Notes under the pieces: generated by a model
The model's database searches: none
Told to the model about the DNA's origin: nothing
What the model saw: the letters and a program-made list of their open reading frames with translations, nothing else
Shown: in pieces, positions 23,093-30,802 of the stretch
Numbering within the stretch: position 1 is the first letter of the stretch
Layout: each line of letters begins with the position of its first letter
Position numbers and translations under genes: made by a program
NCBI GenBank assembly: GCA_963805475.1
Contig: CAWDUO010000008.1
Coordinates: forward strand, 62,001-126,000
DNA length: 64,000 nucleotides
Direction: 5' to 3'
Origin: VRUE01 sp963805475
GTDB lineage: Bacteria > Actinomycetota > Thermoleophilia > Solirubrobacterales > 70-9

Positions 23093-23991
23093 TCCGCACC
23101 AAGAGCGGGGCCGCGGGGCTTTCGATCGCCTCCAACGCGCTGCTGATCGCGATCAAGCTCGCCGCCGGCGCGATCACCGGCTCGATCGCGATCGTCACCG
23201 AGGCGGTGCACTCGCTGATCGACCTGGTCGCCTCGGTCGTCGCCTTCGTCTCGGTGCGCAAGGCCGACGAGCCGGCCGACGCCGAGCACCCCTACGGGCA
23301 CGAGAAGGTCGAGAGCCTGGCGGCGACGATCGAGGGGATGCTGATCCTGATCGGCGCCGGGATCATCGTCTACGAGGCGACCCACCGGCTGGTCGTCGGC
23401 GCCGAGGTCGAACGGCTCGGCGTCGGCATCGCGGTGATGGGCTTCTCGGTCGTCGCGAACCTCGCAGTCTCGACCGTGCTGGCGCGGCAGGCGCGGGCGC
23501 ACGACTCGCCGGCGCTGGAGGGCGACGCCGCCCACCTGCGCACCGACGCGCTCACCTCGCTCGGCGTGCTCGCCGGGCTGGCGCTGGTGCAGATCACCGG
23601 CGTCGTCGCCTTCGACTCGATCACGGCGCTGATCGTCTCTGCGGCGATCGTCACCGCCGGCCTGCGGATCATCCGCCGCTCCTCGGGCGTGCTCGTCGAC
23701 GAGGCGCTTCCCGCCGCCGAGATGGACCGGATCGAGGCGGCGATCGCCGCCGCCCGCACGCCGGAGGTCGCCGGCTACCACAAGCTGCGCGCGCGCCGCG
23801 CCGGCAGCCGCCGCTACATCGACCTGCACGTCCAGTACCGCTCCGGCACCAGCCTCGAGCGCGCCCACGAGCTGGCCCACCGGATGCGCGACGAGATCGC
23901 CGCCGACATCCCCCGCGCCGAGGTCCTGATCCACGTAGAGCCCGAAACCTCCCTTAGGGAAAAGGAAGAAGGCCCATATCGCGCCGGTTAG
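23089..23991 (+). CDS. Cation diffusion facilitator (metal efflux) transporter
   Basis: A 300-residue CDF protein exporting a divalent metal such as Zn, Fe or Mn. Membrane helices occur at about 12-32, 36-56, 80-98, 112-132, 153-171 and 174-192. The binding-site residues are H41/D45 in helix 2 (VHSLIDL) and H149/D153 in helix 5 (HLRTDAL), an HD-HD site. HPYGHEKVE and the C-terminal ferredoxin-like domain (RYIDLHVQYRSGTSLERAHEL) are typical. The C-terminal histidine-rich region is absent, so specificity is open. Its start overlaps the rdgB stop. Confidence 0.92.
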   Translation: MIRTKSGAAGLSIASNALLIAIKLAAGAITGSIAIVTEAVHSLIDLVASVVAFVSVRKADEPADAEHPYGHEKVESLAATIEGMLILIGAGIIVYEATHRLVVGAEVERLGVGIAVMGFSVVANLAVSTVLARQARAHDSPALEGDAAHLRTDALTSLGVLAGLALVQITGVVAFDSITALIVSAAIVTAGLRIIRRSSGVLVDEALPAAEMDRIEAAIAAARTPEVAGYHKLRARRAGSRRYIDLHVQYRSGTSLERAHELAHRMRDEIAADIPRAEVLIHVEPETSLREKEEGPYRAG

Positions 23992-23996
23992 AAGAA

Positions 23997-24177
23997 CCAA
24001 TCAGCGAACGTCACGATCTGATTCTTCGTGAGCGGCGCCGATATGGCGCGTAGACGCCACCCCCGGACGCGAAGCGGAGGAGGTGGCGTATTTATGTCGG
24101 GATTCTTCGTGAGCGGCGCCGATATGGCGCGTAGACGCCACCCCCGGACGCGAAGCGGAGGAGGTGGCGTTTTATGA
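23997..24177. repeat. Two tandem copies of the TAGACGCCACC-family repeat
   Basis: Copy 2 (23997-24095) and copy 3 (24101-24177) are in direct tandem with an 81-bp period (GATTCTTCGTGAGCGG at 24020 and again at 24101). Both contain GATATGGCGCGTAGACGCC and the paired CGCCACC/GGTGGCG. They match copy 1 at 1901-2000. The repeats fill the 195-bp gap between the cation transporter and the next gene. Confidence 0.88.
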
Positions 24178-24186
24178 GGGGGCGGG

Positions 24187-24336
24187 CTAGGGACTGGGCA
24201 GCAGGTTCACCGCAGCCGCCAAGCCCACGGCCACCAGGGTGATCGTGTAGCCGGTGTAGCCGCTGATCGCGAAGAGGACCGCGGCGATCGCGCAGACCGC
24301 GACGACGGTGATCCATGAGGCTCGGGCGAGGGACAC
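24187..24336 (-). CDS. Small two-helix membrane protein, hypothetical
   Basis: A 49-residue frame from a GTG at 24336: after SLARASW come two hydrophobic stretches, TVVAVCAIAAVLFAISGY and TITLVAVGLAAAVNLL. An upstream ATG at 24372 would overlap the divergent Roadblock gene and is less likely. The hydrophobic pattern on this strand is coherent, which is unusual for a chance frame, but no homologue is recognised and no clear ribosome binding site is seen. Confidence 0.4.
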   Translation of the reverse strand: MSLARASWITVVAVCAIAAVLFAISGYTGYTITLVAVGLAAAVNLLPSP

Positions 24337-24355
24337 GGTCGGTATTTTGGCCGAG

Positions 24356-24793
24356 ATGCCCGACGACGACACCGCAGAGCAGGTTTCGCCCGAGGCGGCG
24401 GAGGGCGCGCTCGCCTATCTGACCGAGATGTCGCCCGACCTGCGCGGCGCCGCGATCCTCGGTCCCGGCGGGGACGTGCTGGCCGGCAGCGGCGACGCCG
24501 AGCGCTGGCGCGAGGACGCCGCGGCGCTGTTCGAGGTCGCCGACCGGGCCGGCGAGGAGCCGGTCGAGCAGGTGCACATCGGCACCGCGCAGGGCGAGGT
24601 CTTCGCGCTGCGCCACGCCGGCCTCGCCGCGGTCGCCGTGACCGAGCGCTTCGCCCTCGCCTCGCTCACCTTCTTCGACATGCGCTCGATCCTGCGCGAC
24701 CTCGCCGGAGGAACGCCGTTGTCGACTTTTTCCACACCGGAGGGTGGAAAAAGTCGACAACGGCGCGGAGGAGGAGGGGCCGATGCCGCCTAA
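24356..24793 (+). CDS. Roadblock/LC7-like protein with a palindrome-encoded C-terminus
   Basis: A 145-residue protein. Residues about 12-115 resemble Roadblock/LC7 domains (LAYLTEMSPDLRGAAILGPGGDVLAG, then ALFEVADRAGEE, IGTAQGEVFALRHAGLAAVAVTE), a dimeric fold often linked to small GTPases. No GTPase gene is adjacent. The last about 25 residues (TPLSTFSTPEGGKSRQRR onward) come from the 50-bp palindrome at 24715-24764 and following DNA, so the native end was probably near DLAGG. The end overlaps the next gene by 11 bp. Confidence 0.72.
   Translation: MPDDDTAEQVSPEAAEGALAYLTEMSPDLRGAAILGPGGDVLAGSGDAERWREDAAALFEVADRAGEEPVEQVHIGTAQGEVFALRHAGLAAVAVTERFALASLTFFDMRSILRDLAGGTPLSTFSTPEGGKSRQRRGGGGADAA
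24715..24764. repeat. 50-bp palindrome at the 3' end of the Roadblock gene, CTTTTTCCAC family
   Basis: Perfect 21-bp arms, GCCGTTGTCGAC followed by TTTTTCCAC, around the spacer ACCGGAGG. It is read in frame at the end of the Roadblock gene. The peptide STFST..GGKSRQR is encoded by family members in this orientation. Confidence 0.88.
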
Positions 24794-25001
24794 GCCGCAC
24801 CGGGTGCTGCTGGATCGGGTCTCGGGCTACGCGGACGAGGCGGCCGCCTACATGCGCCGGCGCCGCGCCGCGCGCAAGCCCTTCGCCCGCCTCTATTACA
24901 GGGAGGGGCGGGCCGAGGACCACGCCACCGACTCGGCCGCCGGCGGCGAGCTGTTCGTCGCCGCGGGCAGGCTGATCGAGGTCGCGGGGAAACGGCCATG
25001 A
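24783..25001 (+). CDS. Small basic hypothetical protein upstream of tldD
   Basis: A 72-residue protein beginning MPPKPHRVLLDRVSGYADEA, rich in Arg and Ala. GGAGGAGGAGGGG lies directly upstream of the ATG, a strong Shine-Dalgarno region. It sits between the Roadblock gene (11-bp overlap) and tldD (49 bp, containing a palindrome), all on the plus strand, so it is probably part of the tldD operon. No recognised domain. Confidence 0.6.
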   Translation: MPPKPHRVLLDRVSGYADEAAAYMRRRRAARKPFARLYYREGRAEDHATDSAAGGELFVAAGRLIEVAGKRP

Positions 25002-25003
25002 CG

Positions 25004-25050
25004 TTCCGCTGTTCCTTTGCCGTAAATAACGGGGCTAAGGAACAGCGGAA
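25004..25050. repeat. 47-bp palindrome supplying the tldD ribosome binding site
   Basis: Arms TTCCGCTGTTCCTT and AAGGAACAGCGGAA pair perfectly over 14 bp (18 with one mismatch). AAGGA at 25037-25041 lies 8 nt before the tldD ATG, and the last base of the element is the A of that ATG. Confidence 0.88.
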
Positions 25051-26435
25051 TGAGTGAGTTGATCGCGGCTGGGGTCGCGGAGCGGGTGCTGGCGCGGGCG
25101 CTCGCCCACGGCGGCGAGTTCGCCGAGCTGTTCGCCGAACGGCGCGCGGGGCTGACGATGGCGATCGACGAGTCGCGGATCGAGTCGGTCCAGGCGGGTG
25201 CCGAAGAGGGCGCCGGGGTGCGCGTTTTGAGCGGCGCGACGACCTACTTCGCCCACGTCGACGGGCTCGACCCGGCCGACCTCGAGCGCGCCGCCGACGA
25301 GGCCGCCGCCGCGCTGCGCGCCGAGCGCGCCGAGCCGCGGCCGCTGCGCGCCGAGGCGCCGTCCCCGCAGCCGGTCGAGCTCCCGCCCGGCGAGGTCCCG
25401 GCCACGCGCAAGGCGGAGCTGCTGCGCGAGCTCGACGAGCGCGCCCGCGCCGAGGGCGGCGAGATCGCCCAGGCGAGCGCCTCCTACGGCGAGGCGCGGC
25501 GCCAGGTCGCCGTCGCCAACTCCGACGGCCTGCTCAGCGGCGACGACCGGACGCGGGTGCGGATCGGCGCCCAGGCGGTCGCGCGCCGCTCCGACCGGGT
25601 CGAGACCGGCGCCGAGACGCTCGGCGGGACGCGCGGCTTCGAGCTCTTCGAGGGCGACCCGGCGGCGATCGCCGCGAGCGCGGCGCGCAAGGCGCTGACC
25701 CTGCTCGACGCCGGCCCGGCGCCGACCGGCTCGATGCCGGTCGTGATCGGCGGCGGCTTCGGCGGCGTCCTCTTCCACGAGATGACCGGCCACGGGCTCG
25801 AGGCCGACCACGTGCAGAAGGGCGCCAGCGTCTACGCCGGCAAGCTCGGCGAGGCGGTCGCGCGGCCGCTGTTGAGCGCCTACGACGACGGCCGCATGCC
25901 GGGCGAGTGGGGCAGCGACGCGATCGACGACGAGGGGGCGCCGACGCAGCGGACGCGGGTGATCGAGGAGGGTCGCCTGACCGGCTTCCTGCACGACCGC
26001 CGCAGCGCTATGCGCGAAGGCGTCGCCCAGACCGGCAACGGCCGCCGCGAGAGCTTCCGCCACCTGCCGATCCCGCGGATGACCAACACCTACATCGCCC
26101 CCGGCGAGGCCGAGCCGGAGGCGATCATCGGCGAGGTCGCCAAGGGCTTCTACGCGGTCTCCTTCGCCGGCGGCCAGGTCGACCCGGCGACCGGCGACTT
26201 CGTCTTCGGCGTCAACGAGGGGTACCTGATCGAGGGCGGCCGGGTGACGCGCCCCTGCCGCGGCGCGACCCTGGTCGGCAACTGCCTCGAGGCGCTGGCG
26301 GCGATCGACGCGGTCGGCAGCGACTTCTGGATGAAGACGGGGATCTGCGGCAAGGGCGGCCAGAAAGCGCCGGTCGGGACCGGCCAGGGCCACGTGCGGA
26401 TCGCGGCGATGACCGTAGGGGGGACGGAGGCGTGA
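25050..26435 (+). CDS. tldD: TldD-family metalloprotease subunit
   Basis: A 461-residue protein. The TldD zinc motif HEMTGHG (H243, E244, H248) is present, as are GGGFGGVLFHEMTGHGLEADHVQ, GEWGSDAIDDEGAPTQRT and the C-terminal SDFWMKTGICGKGGQKAPVGTGQGHVRI. With its TldE/PmbA partner it forms a heterodimeric protease that degrades unfolded peptides and matures some peptide antibiotics. The partner follows at once. The start codon and ribosome binding site are formed by a palindromic repeat. Confidence 0.95.
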   Translation: MSELIAAGVAERVLARALAHGGEFAELFAERRAGLTMAIDESRIESVQAGAEEGAGVRVLSGATTYFAHVDGLDPADLERAADEAAAALRAERAEPRPLRAEAPSPQPVELPPGEVPATRKAELLRELDERARAEGGEIAQASASYGEARRQVAVANSDGLLSGDDRTRVRIGAQAVARRSDRVETGAETLGGTRGFELFEGDPAAIAASAARKALTLLDAGPAPTGSMPVVIGGGFGGVLFHEMTGHGLEADHVQKGASVYAGKLGEAVARPLLSAYDDGRMPGEWGSDAIDDEGAPTQRTRVIEEGRLTGFLHDRRSAMREGVAQTGNGRRESFRHLPIPRMTNTYIAPGEAEPEAIIGEVAKGFYAVSFAGGQVDPATGDFVFGVNEGYLIEGGRVTRPCRGATLVGNCLEALAAIDAVGSDFWMKTGICGKGGQKAPVGTGQGHVRIAAMTVGGTEA

Positions 26436-26476
26436 GTTCGCCTTTTGTCGCCCCGCGCCCGACAAAAGGCGAACTC
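26434..26476. repeat. 43-bp palindrome between tldD and pmbA
   Basis: Perfect 17-bp arms (GAGTTCGCCTTTTGTCG and its complement) around CCCCGCGCC. It overlaps the last two bases of the tldD stop codon and fills the short gap before pmbA. Confidence 0.88.
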
Positions 26477-26486
26477 GGGAGTGTCC

Positions 26487-27872
26487 GTGACGGTTGAAGC
26501 CGATCTGGCGTGGAGGGCGATCGAGGTGGCGTCGGCCGCGGGGGCCGGCGACGCCGAGGCTTACGCGACCGAAGCCGAGAACCGCGAGGTGCGGGTGCAC
26601 GGCGGCGAGGTCGAGAGCCTGACCGCGGCGACGCAGCGCGGCCTCGGCCTGCGCGTCTGGATCGGCCACCGGGTCGGCTACGGCTTCGGCACCGACCTCT
26701 CCGCGGCGGGGCTCGGCGAGATCGCCGACCGCGCGGTCGAGGCGGCGCGCGCCGCCGACGAGGACGAGTTCGCCGCGCCCCCCGAGCTTCCGGTGCGCCT
26801 TATGCGTCCCATAACCACAAGAGGCGCACCGGAACGGCTGGAGGGGCTGAGCGATCCCTCGCGGGCGGCGTGGCCGATCGAGCGGGTGGCCGAGCTGGCG
26901 CTGGCGGTCGAGCGGGCGGCGCTCGGCGCCGACCCGCGCGTCGCCGCGGTCGAGCAGGCCGTCTACTCCGACAGCGGCGAGCGGGTCGCGATCGCCGCCT
27001 CCGCCGGCATCCGCGCCTCCTACGAGACGACGAGCTGCTACGCCTATCTCCAGGCGCTGGCCGAGGGCGAGGACGGGCGCGAGACCGGGCTCGGGTTCGG
27101 CCTGGCGCGCGGTCCCGCCGGCCTCGACCCGGAGGCGATCGGCGCCGAGGGGGCGGCGCGGGCGACCGAGATGATCGGCTCGGTCAAGCCGGCCTCGCGC
27201 CGCTGCCCGGTCGTCCTCGACCCGACCGTCGCCGCCAGCTTCGCCGGCCTGCTCGGCCGCGCCGCCGGCGCCGACGCGGTGCAGCGCGGCCGCTCGCCGC
27301 TCGCCGCGCTGCTCGGCGAGCGGGTCGCCTCCGACGCCTTCGTCCTGCACGACGACGGCCTCGACCCGCGCGGCTTCGCCAGCGCGCCGGTCGACGCCGA
27401 GGGCGCGCCGCGCCGCCGCACGGCGCTGGTCGAGGAGGGCCGCCTGTTGACCTTCCTGCACGACTCCTACACCGCCCGCCGCGGCGGGACCGCCTCGACC
27501 GGCAGCGCCGGCCGCTCCGGCTACCGCTCGCCGCCCGGCGTCGCCGCCTCCAACCTGATCGTCGCGCCTGGCGCGACGAGCCGCGAGGAGCTGCTGCGCG
27601 AGGCCGGCGAGGGCGTCTACGTGAGCGACGTCGCCGGCCTGCACTCGGGCGTCAACCCGGTCACCGGCGTCTTCTCGGTCGGCGCCTCGGGGCGGGCGAT
27701 CGCCGGCGGCGAGCTGGCCGAGCCGCTGCGCGAGTTCACGATCGCCAGCGACCTGACGGCGATGCTGCGGGCGGTGCGCGCGGCGGGCTCGCAGCCGCGC
27801 TGGGTGCCCTTCGGCGGCTCGGTCAGCGCGCCGCCGCTGCTGATCGGCGAGATGACGATCAGCGGTTCCTGA
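26487..27872 (+). CDS. pmbA: PmbA/TldE-family subunit with an in-frame palindrome insertion
   Basis: A 461-residue non-catalytic partner of TldD: no HExxxH, but the family segments YATEAENREVRVHGGEVES, GLGLRVWIGHRVGYGFGTDLS, TFLHDSYTARRGG and the C-terminal DLTAMLRAVRAAGSQPRWVPFGGSVSAPPLLIGEMTISG are present. GGGAG at 26477-26481 favours the GTG at 26487; GTG 26481 is an alternative. Residues about 101-116 (VRLMRPITTRGAPE) are encoded by the palindrome at 26788-26834, in a loop after the N-terminal domain. Confidence 0.93.
   Translation: MTVEADLAWRAIEVASAAGAGDAEAYATEAENREVRVHGGEVESLTAATQRGLGLRVWIGHRVGYGFGTDLSAAGLGEIADRAVEAARAADEDEFAAPPELPVRLMRPITTRGAPERLEGLSDPSRAAWPIERVAELALAVERAALGADPRVAAVEQAVYSDSGERVAIAASAGIRASYETTSCYAYLQALAEGEDGRETGLGFGLARGPAGLDPEAIGAEGAARATEMIGSVKPASRRCPVVLDPTVAASFAGLLGRAAGADAVQRGRSPLAALLGERVASDAFVLHDDGLDPRGFASAPVDAEGAPRRRTALVEEGRLLTFLHDSYTARRGGTASTGSAGRSGYRSPPGVAASNLIVAPGATSREELLREAGEGVYVSDVAGLHSGVNPVTGVFSVGASGRAIAGGELAEPLREFTIASDLTAMLRAVRAAGSQPRWVPFGGSVSAPPLLIGEMTISGS
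26788..26834. repeat. 47-bp palindrome inside pmbA
   Basis: Arms TTCCGGTGCGCCTT and GAGGCGCACCGGAA pair at 13 of 14 positions, with a further partly paired inner segment (ATGCG/CAC). It is translated in frame. The outer arms differ from other copies, but each arm stays matched to its partner. Confidence 0.85.
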
Positions 27873-27969
27873 CCGCACGCAGCGGACGAATCCGCGCCCT
27901 GGTGCGCGATTACGCCGTTTGCGCTGTTAGATTGCCGCCGACCTCAACCACAGATGGAGGAGCTTCGAC

Positions 27970-28248
27970 GTGACCAAGGCTGAGTTTCTGGATCAACTGG
28001 CAGCTGACGAGCGGGTGGGCAGCAAGAAGGCCGCGGGCGACGCGGTCGACGCCGTCCTCGACGCGATCACCGACACGCTGAGCGGCGGGGGCGAAGTCAG
28101 CTTCACCGGCTTCGGCAAGTTCCACGTCGCCGAGCGCGGCCCGCGCCAGGGCGTCAACCCGCGCACCGGCGAGCGCATCACCATCCCGGGCGGCAAGGTG
28201 CCGCGCTTCTCGGCCGGCTCGGCGCTGAAGGCCAAGGTCAAGGGCTGA
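27970..28248 (+). CDS. HU-family DNA-binding protein
   Basis: A 92-residue histone-like protein: MTKAEFLDQLA..AAGDAVDAVLDAITDTLSGG, then EVSFTGFGKFHVAERGPRQGVNPRTGERITIPGGKVPRFSAGSALK. All core HU features are present, including the beta-arm with the NPRTGE tip. No long basic C-terminal tail of the mycobacterial type is present. GTG start with GGAGG 9 nt upstream. The nucleoid-organising role follows from the family. Confidence 0.96.
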   Translation: MTKAEFLDQLAADERVGSKKAAGDAVDAVLDAITDTLSGGGEVSFTGFGKFHVAERGPRQGVNPRTGERITIPGGKVPRFSAGSALKAKVKG

Positions 28249-28307
28249 GCTCCAGAGCGCCCGCCAGAGCCCTCGCCGCCGCCGCCGTCCTCTGCGGCTT
28301 CGTCGTC

Positions 28308-28565
28308 GTGATCGTCCTGATCGCGTCGAGCCTCGGCGGCGGGGGCGGCGGGGGCGCCGGCGGGAGCTCGACCGGGACGAGCCACGCCAAGAAGGCGGGC
28401 CGGGCGGGGAAGGTTCACACGCCGAAGTCCTACGTGGTCGAGAACGGCGACACGCTGAGCTCGATCGCCCACGCGACGGGCGTCCCCGTCGCCCGCATCC
28501 TCCGGCTCAACCCCGGCGTCGACCCGCAGATCCTGATCGCGGGCGAAAAGCTGCGGCTGCGGTGA
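28308..28565 (+). CDS. LysM-domain membrane-anchored protein
   Basis: From GTG 28308 an 85-residue frame. A hydrophobic segment is followed by a Gly/Ser linker (about 10-22), and residues about 40-85 are one LysM domain (YVVENGDTLSSIAHATGVPVARILRLNPGVDPQILIAGEKLRLR), which binds peptidoglycan. The same frame is open upstream to the HU stop, and the added residues (ALAAAAVLCGFVV) would complete a membrane anchor, so a non-standard start such as CTG at 28245 is possible. The stop overlaps the next gene by 4 bp. Confidence 0.78.
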   Translation: MIVLIASSLGGGGGGGAGGSSTGTSHAKKAGRAGKVHTPKSYVVENGDTLSSIAHATGVPVARILRLNPGVDPQILIAGEKLRLR

Positions 28566-29803
28566 GCCGGCGCCCGCCCGCCGGACTAGCCGGGCTGATC
28601 GTCGCGGCGCTGCTGCTCGCCGCGCCGGCGACGGCGGCCGCGGAGCCGCCCGAGCAAGCCGGGCCGCCGCATCTCCGCCAGACGCGCGCCTGGGCGCTGA
28701 TCGACGCGCGCAACGGGGAAGTGATCGCCTCGCACGCAATCCGCCGCCACCTGCCGATCGCCAGCACGACCAAGCTAATGACCGCCTGGGTGGCTCTGCA
28801 CGAGCTGCCGCTCGGCAAGATCGTCAGGGCGGCGCCGTACCACGCCGAATACGGCGAGTCGCTGCTCAACCTGCGCCCCGGCCAGCGGATCAGCGTGCGC
28901 GACCTGCTGTACGGGCTGATTCTGCGCAGCGGCAACGACGCCGCCTACGACCTCGCCCACGCCGCCGCCGGCTCGATCGATCGCTTCGTCGGCCAGATGA
29001 ACCGCTACGCGGCGGCGCTGGGGCTCTCCGACACCCACTACGCGAACCCGATCGGGCTCGACCAGCGCGGCAACTACTCGAGCGCCGGCGACCTCGTCGC
29101 CCTCGCGCGGCGCCTGCTGGCGATTCCCGCTTTCGCCAGGATTGCCGACTCGCGCGGCGCCGAGCTGCGCAGCGTGCGACCGCCGCGGCGGATCGAGACG
29201 ATCGACGAGCTGCTCGAGATGGCCCCCTGGGTGAACGGGGTGAAGACCGGCCACACGTTCAAGGCCCGCTACGTCCTGGTCGGCTCGGGGCGGCGCAAGG
29301 GAATCGAGCTGATCGCCGCGGTGGTCGGGACGTGGACCGACGAAGAGCGCTTCGACGACACGCTCGACCTGCTCGAATACGGCTTCTCCCGGTACCGGCG
29401 GCGGCGGCCGATCCGCGCCGGCCAGGCGCTCGCCGAGCCGACGATCCGCTACAGCGGCGGCACGCTGCCGCTGCGCGCCGCGCGCACGGTCTCGGTCGGT
29501 GTGCGGCGCGGCCAGCGGCTGACCACGGTGGTGCGGGCGCCGCGCGAGGTCGAGGGGCCGATCCGCCGCGGCGCCCGCCTGGGGCGGGCGATCGTCCGCG
29601 TCGACGGGCTGCGCGCGGCGAGCGTGCCGCTGCGCGCCGGGCGCGCCGTGCCGAAGGCGAGCGCCTGGGAGCGGGCGCGCAGCTTCGTCGAAGACAACCT
29701 CCTGTGGATCGCGATCGCCGCATTCGCGATACTGGTCGGGGCGATGACGATCCTGAGGCGCCGCCGGGTAGCGAGGAGGCGCCGACGCAGGGCCAGCCGG
29801 TAG
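28562..29803 (+). CDS. D-alanyl-D-alanine carboxypeptidase (DacA/PBP5-like)
   Basis: A 413-residue serine peptidase family S11 enzyme that trims peptidoglycan side chains outside the membrane. A signal peptide spans about 1-27. The active-site motifs are S68-TT-K71 (IASTTKLM), S123-G-N125 (LRSGNDAA) and K228-TG (NGVKTGHT). A C-terminal transmembrane helix (about 380-398, LLWIAIAAFAILVGAMTIL) followed by an Arg-rich tail anchors it. GTG start overlaps the LysM gene stop, implying co-expression of two cell-wall proteins. Confidence 0.94.
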   Translation: MSRRPPAGLAGLIVAALLLAAPATAAAEPPEQAGPPHLRQTRAWALIDARNGEVIASHAIRRHLPIASTTKLMTAWVALHELPLGKIVRAAPYHAEYGESLLNLRPGQRISVRDLLYGLILRSGNDAAYDLAHAAAGSIDRFVGQMNRYAAALGLSDTHYANPIGLDQRGNYSSAGDLVALARRLLAIPAFARIADSRGAELRSVRPPRRIETIDELLEMAPWVNGVKTGHTFKARYVLVGSGRRKGIELIAAVVGTWTDEERFDDTLDLLEYGFSRYRRRRPIRAGQALAEPTIRYSGGTLPLRAARTVSVGVRRGQRLTTVVRAPREVEGPIRRGARLGRAIVRVDGLRAASVPLRAGRAVPKASAWERARSFVEDNLLWIAIAAFAILVGAMTILRRRRVARRRRRRASR

Positions 29804-29807
29804 ACGA

Positions 29808-30764
29808 ATGATCCTGACCGTAACCCTCAACGCAGCGATCGACCGCACTGTCGCCGTGCCGAACTTCCGGCTCGGCCACCGCCACCGGGCGGTGGAGAGC
29901 CGCACCGTCGCCGGCGGCAAGGGGATCAACGTCGCCCGCGCGCTGCGCCTGCTCGGCCGCCCGGTGATCGCCGCCGGGTTCGCCGGCGGGCCGACCGGCA
30001 ACCGGGTGCTGGAGCAGCTGCGCCGCGAGGCGATCCTCACCGACTTCACCTGGATCGCCGGAGAGACGCGGGTCAACATGGCGGTGATCGACCCGACCTC
30101 GGGCGAGCAGACCGAGATCAACGAGCGCGGCCCCGCGGTCAGCCCGGAGGAGGTCGAGCGCTTCGTCGAGCGGCTGCGCTACCTCGCCGACGGGGCGCGG
30201 CTCTGCGTGCTTGCCGGCACCCTGCCGCCGGGCGCCCCCGAGGAGCTCTACGCGCGCCTGATCGGCGATCTGCGCGAGGCCGGCGTGAGGACGATCCTCG
30301 ACTCCGAGGGCGAGGCGATGCTGGCGGGGATCCGCGCCGGCGCCTCGGTCGTCACCCCCAACGAGCGCGAGGCCGAGGAGCTGGTCGGGCAGGAGTTCGC
30401 CGACAGCGAGGACGTCGTCCACGGGCTCTCGGAGCTGGTCCGGCTCGGCGCCGGCGAGGCGGCGATCACGCGGCCCGACGGCTGCATCGCCGCGGTCGGC
30501 GCGGGGGCCGGACGGCGCGTGGTCGAGGTGCGCACGCGGTCGCTGGAGCCGGTCTCGACGGTGGGCTCGGGCGACGCCTTCCTCGCCGGCTACGCCGCCG
30601 GCCTCTACGACGGCCGCGAGCCGGCCGAGTGCCTCGCCTACGGGGTCGCCTGCGGGGCCGAGTCGACGCAGCACTTCGGCGCCGGCACGGTCGACCGCCG
30701 CCGGGTCGAGCGGCTGCTCGACGAGGTCGAGGTGCGCGATCTCGAGGTCCACGCCGAGGTGTAG
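29808..30764 (+). CDS. PfkB-family hexose-phosphate kinase (1-phosphofructokinase type)
   Basis: A 318-residue ribokinase-fold kinase. The N-terminus MILTVTLNAAIDRTVAVPNF, the sugar-binding VAGGKGINVARALRLLG, NERGPAVSPEE and the C-terminal STVGSGDAFLAGYAAGLYDG (anion hole and catalytic Asp) place it among 1-phosphofructokinase/tagatose-6-phosphate kinases. No PTS or fructose genes are nearby, so the substrate is open. It starts 4 bp after the carboxypeptidase stop. Confidence 0.88.
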   Translation: MILTVTLNAAIDRTVAVPNFRLGHRHRAVESRTVAGGKGINVARALRLLGRPVIAAGFAGGPTGNRVLEQLRREAILTDFTWIAGETRVNMAVIDPTSGEQTEINERGPAVSPEEVERFVERLRYLADGARLCVLAGTLPPGAPEELYARLIGDLREAGVRTILDSEGEAMLAGIRAGASVVTPNEREAEELVGQEFADSEDVVHGLSELVRLGAGEAAITRPDGCIAAVGAGAGRRVVEVRTRSLEPVSTVGSGDAFLAGYAAGLYDGREPAECLAYGVACGAESTQHFGAGTVDRRRVERLLDEVEVRDLEVHAEV

Positions 30765-30802
30765 GCTCAGTCCTTCAACGCCATCCCGCCTGGAGGACTG
30801 AT

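Noticed and set aside
24012..24177. CRISPR array
   Set aside because: Two 81-bp near-identical units without spacers and without cas genes; a dispersed third copy exists at 1901.
24715..25050. Rho-independent terminator interpretation only
   Set aside because: The palindromes here lie inside or at the start of genes on the coding strand and lack a trailing T-run, so a terminator role alone does not explain them.
25050..27872. Peptide antibiotic (RiPP) maturation cluster around TldD/PmbA
   Set aside because: No precursor peptide, modifying enzyme or dedicated exporter is adjacent; the 72-residue upstream protein has no leader-like features.
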